A stretch of DNA of 20,910 nt. Source: a virus. Shown piece after piece: positions 5,536-12,509 of this stretch. A program made the translations under genes and the position numbers. A model generated the notes under the pieces. It did not search any database. It worked only from the letters and a program-made list of their open reading frames with translations, and had not been told where the DNA came from. The stretch covers positions 1 to 20,910 of the IMG/VR virus record IMGVR_UViG_3300017917_000447; one strand, given 5' to 3'. Position 1 is the first letter of the stretch. Each line of letters opens with the position of its first letter.

Positions 5536-6067
5536 GGGGGTGCCATGGTTTTGACAGCATTATGAAGGAAGTATCACATGCAAGACCTAGTCAGTGGTCA
5601 AACAAACTGATTACTTTTAACTGGCAACACTAACGTTGACCTTTCTGAGTACACAGTGGACAGTCTGCTTGCAGAACTTGAAGCTGAGGCTGTATTAGCC
5701 TAATCAGACGAGCAGCTATGCTTTGGAACAGAAAATAGCAAATGTAAAGACATAGGACATCCTATGACACTGACCATCCAAGACTATATGATGTAAAAAG
5801 AAAGTTAGTTTCCTAGTTCATAAACTAGGTGGTGGAGCTGGTGACTACAGCTTGTAGTCAACTGGTTAGTTCCCAACTACGGTGCAAAGGACGATTAGTC
5901 GATACGTAATTACGTGACTATTTCTATCCTTAGTACAAATCACGGTGCAGAAGTAAGCTTATAGCTTTACTTTAGTACGATAGTTGTCAAGCTATCTCTT
6001 GACTAAGCATGTAAGAATGGTATTTTTGGAATCTTGTTGGACAGGGGTTCGACTCCCCTCACCTCCA
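5536..6067 (+). ncRNA. ssrA: Transfer-messenger RNA (tmRNA), one-piece, about 532 nt
   Basis: tmRNA rescues ribosomes stalled on broken mRNA: charged with alanine, it switches the ribosome to its own reading frame and tags the product for degradation. The ends pair as a 7-bp acceptor, GGGGGTG (5536-5542) with CACCTCC (6060-6066), then discriminator A6067; the third pair is G.U, the alanyl-tRNA synthetase identity element. The T arm is AGGGG-TTCGACT-CCCCT near 6043-6059. CTAAGCATGTA (6003-6013) and GGAC-x-GGGTTC (6039-6050) match the conserved 3' part of bacterial tmRNA, and GGTTTTGACAG near 5547 matches the 5' part. The tag frame opens at GGC 5623 and stops at TAA 5701. The region between tag and 3' domain holds the hairpins expected of pseudoknots. 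CCA is not encoded. It is longer than E. coli tmRNA (363 nt). Confidence 0.95.
5623..5703 (+). other. tmRNA tag reading frame (26 codons plus TAA)
   Basis: The frame that starts at GGC and ends at TAA encodes a peptide starting GNTNVDLSEY, running through TVDSLLAEL and ending EAEAVLA. The GxTN beginning matches the GETN start of Bacteroides tags and the hydrophobic end resembles the ALAA degron. Bacterial tags are mostly 8-15 residues, so 26 is long. The stop lies in the hairpin AGGCT/AGCCT (5687-5701), as is usual for helix 5. The exact resume codon cannot be proved from sequence alone. Confidence 0.75.
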
Positions 6068-6089
6068 CACTTAACTAAATGTATATAAA

Positions 6090-7430
6090 ATGAAAAAAGT
6101 TTTTCTTTTTGCATTGGCATTTTTAGTATGTCAATTAAGCTATGGTAGGAAGATTTATGTGTCATCCACTTTGGGCAATGATACAAGAACTATTACACAA
6201 GCTCAGAGCTCATCTACACCATGGGCTAGTCTTAGCAAGATGCAGAGTTCTATGTCATCTATAGTTAGTGGAGACAGTGTATTGTTTAGAAGTGGAGATA
6301 GATTCAATGGGACATTAGTAGTATCTTCTAAGACAAATGTCTACTTTGGTAGCTATGGAACAGGTGCAAAACCTTTGTTCTGGGGAACAGGAGCTACAAT
6401 ATCTTCATTAGTCATCTTCAGAAATTCTAAGAACATTGTAGTTGAGAACTGGAATATATCTGACACAACCATCTCATTTACAGACAGATATGTAATGGCT
6501 AAGATTAAGATAGCATTTACCATAGAACAAAGTTCTACAGGGAACACTGTTAAAAACTGTAGAATGGATAGAATTGGATATGGGTTCTACATTACATCAT
6601 CTTCAAGAAGTAACAATATTGCAAACTGTGATATTGGTAATCTTAGAATGATTAAGAATACACCAAAGACTATCAATCCTGATGATGACTATGGTGGTGT
6701 ACCAGTACAAATCTCCAGTTCTGGAAATACATTCACAAACAACTATCTACATGACTGTTGGGCTATGTCCTATGATTATGGTAGAGATGGTGGTGGTATA
6801 GAATTCTTTGAAGAAGGAGCCGTTATAGAAAATAACTTTATTGCTTATAACACGTTCTATGATAACAATGGTACGCTTGAACACGGTTCTAATGCAGATG
6901 GTATAGCTAACAATGACATCCGTAACAACACATTTGCTTTTAATAAGGTAATTAATTGCCAGGGGTCTGTGTACATTAACAACGGTGGGCAGTATAAGAC
7001 AAGAGTGAGAAACCTAATGATTTATAACAATGTGTTTGTAGAAACAGTCACTAAAACATCTACAGCTGTATTTGGTCAGAAGGCGGCTGACACTATTCCT
7101 AATGTTATTGTAGCTAAGAACAACATCTTTAGACTCACTAATGGTCTTCAGGTGGCTAGAACAAGCTTAACCACTCCTGCTAATCAGTTTGTACATACAA
7201 ACAATCTCTATCAGCTATCTGGTGGCAGCATAACCAACTTTCCATTAGACAGATCAGAAATTAGTTCTACATCAACCATCTGGGTGAACACAGCTAATAC
7301 TAACCCTCTTCTTTGGGATTATCATTTAGCATCAGGAAGCCCAGCTTTTAGTTCAGGAATTGATGTAGGCTTATCTAAAAACTTTGAAAACAATCCTGTT
7401 GTGTTCCCATATAATATGGGTATATACTAA
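6090..7430 (+). CDS. Secreted right-handed parallel beta-helix protein
   Basis: 446 residues. The N-terminus is a clear Sec signal peptide: KK, a hydrophobic core VFLFALAFLVCQL, and a likely cleavage after SYG (residue 19). The rest consists of short repeating strands rich in N, G, S and T with asparagine ladders (NIVVENWNISD, NTVKNCRMDRIGYGFYI, NNFIAYNTFYDNNGTLEHG, NNTFAFNKVIN), typical of pectate-lyase-like right-handed beta-helix proteins. Such folds degrade or bind polysaccharide. A tail spike would not normally carry a signal peptide, so I infer a protein exported by the infected or lysogenised host cell. It lies 22 bases after the tmRNA and its stop codon touches the first base of the tRNA. 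Catalytic residues cannot be assigned. It resembles a cargo (moron) gene. Confidence 0.85.
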   Translation: MKKVFLFALAFLVCQLSYGRKIYVSSTLGNDTRTITQAQSSSTPWASLSKMQSSMSSIVSGDSVLFRSGDRFNGTLVVSSKTNVYFGSYGTGAKPLFWGTGATISSLVIFRNSKNIVVENWNISDTTISFTDRYVMAKIKIAFTIEQSSTGNTVKNCRMDRIGYGFYITSSSRSNNIANCDIGNLRMIKNTPKTINPDDDYGGVPVQISSSGNTFTNNYLHDCWAMSYDYGRDGGGIEFFEEGAVIENNFIAYNTFYDNNGTLEHGSNADGIANNDIRNNTFAFNKVINCQGSVYINNGGQYKTRVRNLMIYNNVFVETVTKTSTAVFGQKAADTIPNVIVAKNNIFRLTNGLQVARTSLTTPANQFVHTNNLYQLSGGSITNFPLDRSEISSTSTIWVNTANTNPLLWDYHLASGSPAFSSGIDVGLSKNFENNPVVFPYNMGIY

Positions 7431-7504
7431 GGACTCATAGCTCAATAGGTTAGAGCAATTGACTCATAATCAATAGGTTTCTAGTTCGATCCTAGATGAG
7501 TCCA
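7431..7504 (+). tRNA. tRNA with CAU anticodon (Met elongator or Ile2)
   Basis: Complete cloverleaf of 74 nt: acceptor GGACTCA/TGAGTCC with discriminator A, D arm starting TAGCTCAATAGGTTAGAGCA, anticodon stem ATTGA/TCAAT around loop CTCATAA (anticodon CAT), and T arm TCTAG-TTCGATC-CTAGA. CCA is not encoded, as is common in Bacteroidota. With CAU the molecule could read AUG, or AUA if the host TilS enzyme modifies C34 to lysidine; phages often carry the second type. It starts on the base after the stop codon of the beta-helix gene, so it must be processed out of that transcript or have a promoter inside the gene. Confidence 0.95.
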
Positions 7505-7540
7505 CGACTATGGGAGATATAGTCTTCAAAGGGTATCAAC

Positions 7541-7571
7541 GTCCTGTGTTTCTACACGGGACTCTTTTTTA
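7541..7571 (+). terminator. Intrinsic terminator after tRNA
   Basis: GTCCTGTG (7541-7548) pairs with CACGGGAC (7555-7562) over 8 bp with one G.U pair and a 6-base loop, followed by TCTTTTTT. It closes the tmRNA / beta-helix / tRNA module. A smaller hairpin GACTAT/ATAGTC lies between tRNA and terminator. Confidence 0.8.
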
Positions 7572-7587
7572 AACTAAATTCTAAACA

Positions 7588-8106
7588 ATGACAGAAGAAA
7601 AATTTAATGACATTAAAGAATCTTATGTAGAACACTTGAAAGAAGTGATGATTGAAGAAGGTTTTCTACCACCACTAATTACAGTGATTGGATCAGAAAA
7701 AGAAACAAAACATAATTCTATAATACATATACTTGTTCCCGCAGAGTATATGGTTAGTGATGAAAAGAAAGAAGAATTTATAGAAGATCTTCTACCTAAT
7801 GCATCTAAAGAAGTTAGAGAAAGGTTTGATATAGAAGCCACTATTTGGTCTGCAGAATGTTGGATGACTATAGCTGATAAAAATCTTAAACCCACAGAGG
7901 AAAAACAAGAAGCTATCATTATCAACATTGAGTCAGAAACTAAAAATCAAACTTTAGTCTACAATATAGAAAGAATTGGTATGGAGTTTGTAAAAGACAA
8001 AGGACTTGTTGACAAAATTGAACTAAAAGAGTTCATTAATGATTATGACTTACCATCAGATGGTAGATTTACAGGACTATTTAAAAAAATTAAAAACGAT
8101 GTTTAA
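7588..8106 (+). CDS. Hypothetical protein (172 aa)
   Basis: The first 95 residues have an alpha/beta pattern: helix, then PPLITVIGSEKE, SIIHILVPAEYM, an acidic helix, and IEATIWSAECWMTIAD. This resembles small phage proteins of unknown role with two strands and a conserved AxW end. The C-terminal part (YNIERIGMEFVKDKG onward) is helical. It begins a new unit after the terminator at 7541. I cannot assign a function. Confidence 0.6.
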   Translation: MTEEKFNDIKESYVEHLKEVMIEEGFLPPLITVIGSEKETKHNSIIHILVPAEYMVSDEKKEEFIEDLLPNASKEVRERFDIEATIWSAECWMTIADKNLKPTEEKQEAIIINIESETKNQTLVYNIERIGMEFVKDKGLVDKIELKEFINDYDLPSDGRFTGLFKKIKNDV

Positions 8107-8275
8107 CCTATTCAAAAAAAAAGAAACACAAGAGTTGGAAGAACAAAACAAACAACTTAAAGAACAGTTGGAGTTATGTTCTCAAAAATTGGCTGAAAAA
8201 CAAGAGCATATTAATAAAACTAATGCTTTTTGGAAAAAGAAAATGAAAGAAGCCAAGATGAAAAAGGGTTTATAG
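8099..8275 (+). CDS. Coiled-coil microprotein (58 aa)
   Basis: I chose ATG 8099, which overlaps the previous stop by 8 bases; the frame is open further upstream to an ATG at 8039, but that would lie within the neighbouring gene. The protein starts MFNLFKKKETQELEEQNKQ and continues as an unbroken charged heptad-like helix rich in E, K and Q, ending MKEAKMKKGL. A coiled coil over most of its length is likely, with a possible membrane-touching N-terminus (MFNLFKKK). Function unknown. Confidence 0.6.
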   Translation: MFNLFKKKETQELEEQNKQLKEQLELCSQKLAEKQEHINKTNAFWKKKMKEAKMKKGL

Positions 8276-8286
8276 CCCTATAGTCC

Positions 8287-8352
8287 GTACATATTATACT
8301 AAAGCATTGTTTATAGTATATTTACTAGTAGCTTTATAGTAAATTAATGTAC
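8287..8352 (+). promoter_or_regulatory. Three-way-junction leader before gene 8354
   Basis: GTACAT (8287-8292) pairs with ATGTAC (8347-8352) and encloses two hairpins, ATACTA with TAGTAT and TTTACTA with TAGTAAA (7 bp). The structure ends one base before the start codon. At DNA level the repeated TATAGT/ACTA half-sites could instead be protein binding sites, and AT-rich -7-like elements are present. Confidence 0.4.
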
Positions 8353-8353
8353 A

Positions 8354-8608
8354 ATGTTTTATCAACTACCCAATGGAAAGGTGATAGAGATAAGTACAGA
8401 ACAATATCTTGATATGTCTGATGAAGAATTAGAATATCTAATAGCATATAACTACGGTGATGTTTTAGAAAATCCCTGGCACGGTTCTGTGTTAAATGGT
8501 AGAGTTATTGAAGATTCAGAAGAAATAGATATTATTCCTGACTTAACTAATACACCAGATCAACAAAAACTTACGGATCTAGATGTAGACTTCAATTCAG
8601 AAGATTAA
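8354..8608 (+). CDS. Acidic hypothetical protein (84 aa)
   Basis: Starts MFYQLPNGKVIEISTEQYL and contains MSDEELEYLIAYNYGDVLENP, then an acidic disordered tail ending DLDVDFNSED. The N-terminal half is a small conserved-looking domain with a beta hairpin and a helix. It precedes, by 74 bases and a terminator, the stand-alone gene at 8683. An acidic C-terminal tail like this is common in proteins that work with single-stranded DNA, but nothing else supports that. Function unknown. Confidence 0.6.
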   Translation: MFYQLPNGKVIEISTEQYLDMSDEELEYLIAYNYGDVLENPWHGSVLNGRVIEDSEEIDIIPDLTNTPDQQKLTDLDVDFNSED

Positions 8609-8630
8609 AAATTATTATTCTAAAGTTTAT

Positions 8631-8659
8631 AGCCTCTAAGAAATTAGAGGCTTTTTTTA
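8631..8659 (+). terminator. Strong intrinsic terminator
   Basis: AGCCTCTAA (8631-8639) and TTAGAGGCT (8644-8652) form a perfect 9-bp stem with a GAAA tetraloop, followed by T7. It ends the unit with gene 8354. Confidence 0.9.
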
Positions 8660-8682
8660 TTAACAACTAAACAAGCAAAACC

Positions 8683-9141
8683 ATGAGCAAAGTTACAGTA
8701 GCTGCCGATCAGAACGGCAACGTTATTGGAATTTCAACAAACAATCCTGAGTATGGATGGTTTAGAGTTGAACAAGTAGCCACCCAAATTGATGACAAAG
8801 GTTGGTTAAGAAATGTAAAGCGTTCCGCTCTTATTAAAGGTAAGGTGGAAGACTTAGTCACTTTAAACTACCAAAAAGGAACTGAAATTCCTGGTAAGAT
8901 TGTTGTGAGAGAATCTTTTGAACCATTCAATCCAACTAATCCAGATCGTGATCTTAAGATTGCAGGTGATACAGGTATCATCTGTAGAGTGAATGATCAA
9001 CCAATTTATAGACAAACGTTTTTTACTCAGAATTTAAATGCTACAGATGAGTTTATTATGCATAATAACTCTGATGAAATTAGAGATGTTCAATCTGCTC
9101 AAAGAGCTATAGGTTCTTTGAAAAGAGAAGTGACTCTTTAA
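8683..9141 (+). CDS. Stand-alone conserved protein, possible ssDNA-binding
   Basis: 152 residues, beta-rich, with repeated short strands and turns: VTVAADQNGNVIGISTNNPEYG, WFRVEQVATQIDDKGWL, KGTEIPGKIVVRESFEPFNP, and later TGIICRVNDQPIYRQTFFT. The pattern of beta strands would suit an OB-like or small barrel fold, and a single-stranded DNA-binding role is one possibility, but no diagnostic motif is seen. It has its own transcription unit between two strong terminators (8631 and 9165), which suggests a product made in quantity. Confidence is high that it is a real gene and low for its function. Confidence 0.75.
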   Translation: MSKVTVAADQNGNVIGISTNNPEYGWFRVEQVATQIDDKGWLRNVKRSALIKGKVEDLVTLNYQKGTEIPGKIVVRESFEPFNPTNPDRDLKIAGDTGIICRVNDQPIYRQTFFTQNLNATDEFIMHNNSDEIRDVQSAQRAIGSLKREVTL

Positions 9142-9164
9142 TAGATTAAATATAGAAACTTATA

Positions 9165-9196
9165 AATAGGGAGGGATTATTCTCTCCCTATTTATT
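9165..9196 (+). terminator. Intrinsic terminator
   Basis: AATAGGGAG (9165-9173) pairs perfectly with CTCCCTATT (9184-9192) with a 10-base loop and a T-rich tail. It closes the single-gene unit 8683-9141. Confidence 0.8.
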
Positions 9197-9222
9197 ATTA
9201 TAAACAATCAAAATCTCTAAAC

Positions 9223-9744
9223 ATGAGAAACTCTGAAAAAACAATCAGTGCTAACTCCAAGGGTATAGTTATATCCTATGGAGATGTTAACAAACACATG
9301 TTCACTAGTTATAGAAGTGAGTATGTAAAGAAAATCCAATTGGAAGGTACTAAGAAGTATCAAAAGTTTGATCAATTTGTATTAAATTCAATCCAAGATG
9401 AAATTTATTATAAAACACTCTATGGATTAAATGGGTATACAAGTGAAGAACTAGCAGCAATGTCTAGAAGTAAAAGATCAAAGGTTATTATCACTTACAC
9501 CAAAGCTCACAGAATTCTTAACCGTTGGAAGCAAGAAATAATTAATGAGTATGTAAATGGCTTTATGTCTAAGTTATTTCCTAATTCACCTGTTGTAAAA
9601 CAACTTGTTGGTGTAAATGGGTATGATAACACACTAGACTGCTCTGACATTTCTTTTAAAGAATTAGGAGTAACAAGAAAAGCTATTATAAACAAACTTA
9701 TTGAGTTTAGAGTTCTTCCAGAAAACTTTTACAATTTAGTATGA
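9223..9744 (+). CDS. Hypothetical protein (173 aa)
   Basis: Basic, helical protein with KHMFTSYRSEYVKKIQLEG near the start, a central YTSEELAAMSRSKRSKVIITY and a C-terminal SFKELGVTRKAIINKLIEFRV that looks like a helix-turn-helix-type segment. A nucleic-acid-binding role is plausible from composition but not proved. Its last 4 bases overlap the next start (ATGA at 9741), linking it to the HNH gene. Confidence 0.65.
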   Translation: MRNSEKTISANSKGIVISYGDVNKHMFTSYRSEYVKKIQLEGTKKYQKFDQFVLNSIQDEIYYKTLYGLNGYTSEELAAMSRSKRSKVIITYTKAHRILNRWKQEIINEYVNGFMSKLFPNSPVVKQLVGVNGYDNTLDCSDISFKELGVTRKAIINKLIEFRVLPENFYNLV

Positions 9745-10136
9745 TCACACCTAAACTTAAAAAATGTGCAGGCTGTTCTCAGCTTAAGCACATTTGGAAA
9801 TCTCACAAGAAAGATAAGTATTGTAAAGAATGTTGGTATACAATAGAGAAACCCAAGTCTATAGCTCCTGTCTCTAAAAAGAGGCAGGTTGCTATGGATG
9901 AATACTCTAAGAAAAGACTAGCATTTCTTTCTTTACATGCAGCTTGTCAAGCTAAATTAATAGGATGTAAAGGACTTAGTACAGACGTACATCATAAAGC
10001 TGGTCGTGTTGGAGATAATTATCTCAACATGAACACATGGTTGGCTGTATGTAGAGATTGTCACACTTGGATAGAAGAAAATCCAGCTGAAGCTAAAGAA
10101 CTTGGCTTCTCAGAATCTAGACTTAATGAGTCATAA
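9741..10136 (+). CDS. HNH endonuclease-like protein (131 aa)
   Basis: An N-terminal zinc finger-like pair (CAGC and CKEC) is followed by a basic linker and an HNH core: GCKGLSTDVHHKAGRVG, then TWLAVCRDCHTWIEENP. The HH pair, the conserved N in the loop (LNMNTW) and the CxxCH zinc site fit a functional HNH fold as found in many phages, some of which nick or cut DNA during recombination or packaging. It is coupled to the upstream gene by ATGA. It is not adjacent to terminase genes here, so a packaging role is not supported by context. Confidence 0.8.
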   Translation: MITPKLKKCAGCSQLKHIWKSHKKDKYCKECWYTIEKPKSIAPVSKKRQVAMDEYSKKRLAFLSLHAACQAKLIGCKGLSTDVHHKAGRVGDNYLNMNTWLAVCRDCHTWIEENPAEAKELGFSESRLNES

Positions 10137-10232
10137 AAGGGATAAAATGTATGATTTATGCTACTTTAATGACACATTATGATGCTAACGTATGAAATAT
10201 CCTACATACACTTACCTTTTTAAACTAAAGAA

Positions 10233-10400
10233 ATGAAAACCCTTAAATTCCTAACAAAATATAAATGGTATAGAAGACTTATAGGTGGAATCTGGTATAA
10301 ACACGTTGTACCAGGACCAAGAAATGAACAGTTTTGGTCAAAGAAAAAACACTTTAAGCACTACACCTTAATTATTAAACTAGAATATTACAGACGATGA
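10233..10400 (+). CDS. Small basic hypothetical protein (55 aa)
   Basis: ATG at 10233; TGA at 10398-10400 overlaps the next ATG as ATGA. The protein is rich in K, R, W, Y and H (KFLTKYKWYRRLIGGIWYK and FWSKKKHFKHYTLIIKLEYY), strongly basic, with no membrane span. The composition suits nucleic-acid binding or membrane-surface contact. A gap of 96 bases separates it from the HNH gene; I see no clear terminator there. Confidence 0.6.
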   Translation: MKTLKFLTKYKWYRRLIGGIWYKHVVPGPRNEQFWSKKKHFKHYTLIIKLEYYRR

Positions 10401-10723
10401 AAAAAATCTACATAGCATCTCCTTATAGAGTGGGGGATGTTGGACAGAACGTAAGAGCTCAAATGGAAGTATTTGATTTATTAGTAGGAAAAGAATATGT
10501 TCCTTTTGCACCACTACTATTTCACTTTCAACACATATCATTTCCTTTACCAGAAGAAGTTTGGTTAGAACTAGACTTTGAATGGGTAAAAGCATGTGAT
10601 GGGTTACTAAGACTCCCTGGAGAAAGTAAGGGAGCAGATATGGAAGTGGAAGTAGCTAAAGCAGCAGGAATTCCTGTATTTACTACTATAAAAGAAATAG
10701 ATAAATATTTTCAAATTAAATAA
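10397..10723 (+). CDS. Nucleoside 2-deoxyribosyltransferase-like protein (DUF4406-like)
   Basis: 108 residues. N-terminal KIYIASPYRVGD, then PFAPLLFHFQH, DFEWVKACDGLLRLPG and SKGADMEVEVAKAAGIPVF follow the order seen in the nucleoside 2-deoxyribosyltransferase and DUF4406 families, where the Glu in the GADxExxxA segment is the catalytic nucleophile in active enzymes. In phages this family is thought to act in nucleotide salvage or modified-base metabolism, but substrates are mostly unknown. Coupled to the upstream basic protein by ATGA and 3 bases ahead of the DUF6915-like gene. Confidence 0.85.
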   Translation: MKKIYIASPYRVGDVGQNVRAQMEVFDLLVGKEYVPFAPLLFHFQHISFPLPEEVWLELDFEWVKACDGLLRLPGESKGADMEVEVAKAAGIPVFTTIKEIDKYFQIK

Positions 10724-10726
10724 AGT

Positions 10727-11125
10727 ATGAGTCATCCTTATCACCACAGTATTTCTTCAGCTAAGAAGCATGGAGGAATATGGCAAGACTATATACATAT
10801 ACATAATTGGTTTGATGAAACTAAAGCACACTTTCCAGACATGCGACATAGAGCCCTCAGACACCATGCTGAGGGTATTTTTTGGTGTGAAAAAGAATTT
10901 GGTGTAGTTATTATCAACAAAGACGGTAAGTCAATACCTGTTAGAGCTATAGGAGAACAGCATTTAATGGAAGACATTGGCTTTATTCCTACAATAGCCG
11001 ACTATCTAAAAGAAATGAATCAAACTGGTTGGATGTATAAACCAGGAGAAGGTAGAAAAATCTTAAAAGAAATCAAACAAGAAAAATTAGATTATGACAA
11101 AACAAACATTGATCAGTTGGTGTGA
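10727..11125 (+). CDS. DUF6915-like conserved protein (132 aa)
   Basis: The sequence has the hallmark pattern I recall for this family: SHPYHHSISSAKKHGG, then DYIHIHNWFDETKAHFPD, MRHRALRHHAEGIFWCEK and IPVRAIGEQHLMEDIGFIP. The many conserved histidines could bind metal. The family is widespread in phages and bacteria and has no established function. The end of the gene overlaps the next start by 32 bases. Confidence in the family is from memory of the motifs. Confidence 0.8.
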   Translation: MSHPYHHSISSAKKHGGIWQDYIHIHNWFDETKAHFPDMRHRALRHHAEGIFWCEKEFGVVIINKDGKSIPVRAIGEQHLMEDIGFIPTIADYLKEMNQTGWMYKPGEGRKILKEIKQEKLDYDKTNIDQLV

Positions 11126-11771
11126 CCAACAAGTAAAAGATGGTAAAGAACTTAAGATTGTATGGGATGGTGGTGGAGATTCAGGATGGGTACACTTTGA
11201 AGTAGATGGAGATAGTTATGATGATGAACATACAGAGTTGTTAATAGATTATATGCATGATGAACTAGATTATGGATCATGGGCTGGTGAGTTTAATGCT
11301 AATGGAGAAGCTATATACAATGTAGAAGAACAAGCCTTTGTAGGTACAGACTATTATTCTGAAACTCAAATATTATCACAAGAAGTAAATATTGAGGTGA
11401 GTATTCCTAAAACCTTGTGGTTCAACGAGTTAAGTATTCATATAGAAGCAAACTATGATGAAACTCCTGATCTAGAAGTAAGTTTTGGAATAAAGAATGG
11501 TTTTCTCACTCCAGAACATAATCAAATAGAAGAGTATTTAAAACAAACTCTTACAGAAAAAATACAACAGGCTGTATCAGATTGGGAAGCTCACACTGGA
11601 CATGAACTAGAAAGTTTATGGGATGATGTTACACTAAGATTTGAAGACTTTGAAGTAGTAGGTGATCAGTTAGTGGGAGAGATTAAGCATATAGACTTTA
11701 GATATCCAGATGGACATGATAATGAAATTTATTTAGATCTTAAAACAATTGAAATAGGAGATGAAAATTAA
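11094..11771 (+). CDS. Acidic hypothetical protein (225 aa)
   Basis: The first 80 residues carry IVWDGGGDSGWVHFEVDG and DYGSWAGEFNANGEAIYN followed by FVGTDYYSE, a pattern found in small uncharacterised phage/bacterial proteins. The second part has regularly spaced beta strands (NIEVSIPKTLWFNELSIHI, DLEVSFGIKNGFL) and a final EIKHIDFRYPDGHDNEIYL. Strongly acidic overall. It overlaps the gene before by 32 bases and the gene after by 11, so all three probably form one operon. No function assigned. Confidence 0.65.
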   Translation: MTKQTLISWCDQQVKDGKELKIVWDGGGDSGWVHFEVDGDSYDDEHTELLIDYMHDELDYGSWAGEFNANGEAIYNVEEQAFVGTDYYSETQILSQEVNIEVSIPKTLWFNELSIHIEANYDETPDLEVSFGIKNGFLTPEHNQIEEYLKQTLTEKIQQAVSDWEAHTGHELESLWDDVTLRFEDFEVVGDQLVGEIKHIDFRYPDGHDNEIYLDLKTIEIGDEN

Positions 11772-12498
11772 TTATTCAGAACAAGTATATACAGTATCAA
11801 ACAGAGGGGGCTTCACATTAAGTGAGGCTCTTTCTTTATGGAAAGCAAAATATGCAGACTTAAAAGACCTAAAAAAGGAGATTATTATTCATGAAAGTTT
11901 GCAAGATTTTGGTAACTTTATAGAAGAAATGTGGACTTCTATTAAACCTGCAACAGTAGAGCAGGCTTTAGCTAGAGAGAACGCAGAAGAAAGAAGAGTG
12001 TTCTTTGATTGTATAGGTGTACAAGAGTTGTTCAAACAATTAGAACCCACTCTTAGAGATAGACAAGTGATTAAGAAGAAACGTACTAAGTGGGATGACA
12101 ACAATGATCCTTATGAGTATGAGTTTGAAGATGTCTATGAACTCTATGAGATAGATGGTCATAAGATGTTTGAAATAGACAGATGGGGCAGACATCCTAA
12201 TCCTGCATTTGCTGTAAGATGTTGGTGCACTACAACTAATAGAGAATATTGGTTGTATGTAGATAACCAAGCAGCTACAGGAGAAAGATGGTTTTCACCT
12301 GGTGATGAAGTCACTTATGATGCTATAAGAGCTATAGCTTGGACTATTAGAGTGGATGTATCAGAAGATCAAATAGAGAAACTCTATAGACAAGGTGATA
12401 TTATTGTAGCTAAACTCAATGATACTGCTCAACCTATATCATTCTTTAGACATCTCAGTAAAGAAGCTTATTTAGAAAAAATGTATTCAGAAACTTAA
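11761..12498 (+). CDS. Hypothetical protein (245 aa)
   Basis: Key segments are FTLSEALSLWKAKYADLK, ARENAEERRVFFDCIGVQE (a helix with a single Cys), the strongly charged DDNNDPYEYEFEDVYELYE, and a region FAVRCWCTTTNREYWLYV that looks like a conserved beta hairpin with two cysteines, followed by AIRAIAWTIRVDV. No known catalytic motif is visible. It overlaps the preceding gene by 11 bases and is 11 bases ahead of the AT-hook gene. Confidence 0.65.
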   Translation: MKINYSEQVYTVSNRGGFTLSEALSLWKAKYADLKDLKKEIIIHESLQDFGNFIEEMWTSIKPATVEQALARENAEERRVFFDCIGVQELFKQLEPTLRDRQVIKKKRTKWDDNNDPYEYEFEDVYELYEIDGHKMFEIDRWGRHPNPAFAVRCWCTTTNREYWLYVDNQAATGERWFSPGDEVTYDAIRAIAWTIRVDVSEDQIEKLYRQGDIIVAKLNDTAQPISFFRHLSKEAYLEKMYSET

Positions 12499-12509
12499 AA
12501 AACAAAATC

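Noticed and set aside
6090-6150. Lipoprotein signal in the beta-helix protein
   Set aside because: The Cys at residue 14 is preceded by Val, not Gly/Ala/Ser, so it does not fit a lipobox; a standard Sec signal with cleavage after SYG is more likely.
5992-6186. Minus-strand frame over the tmRNA 3' end
   Set aside because: It covers conserved tmRNA sequence and the signal peptide region of the beta-helix gene; no support as a gene.
10137-10232. Gene or terminator in the gap after the HNH gene
   Set aside because: Only an 11-codon frame is present, and no convincing hairpin with a T-run was found.
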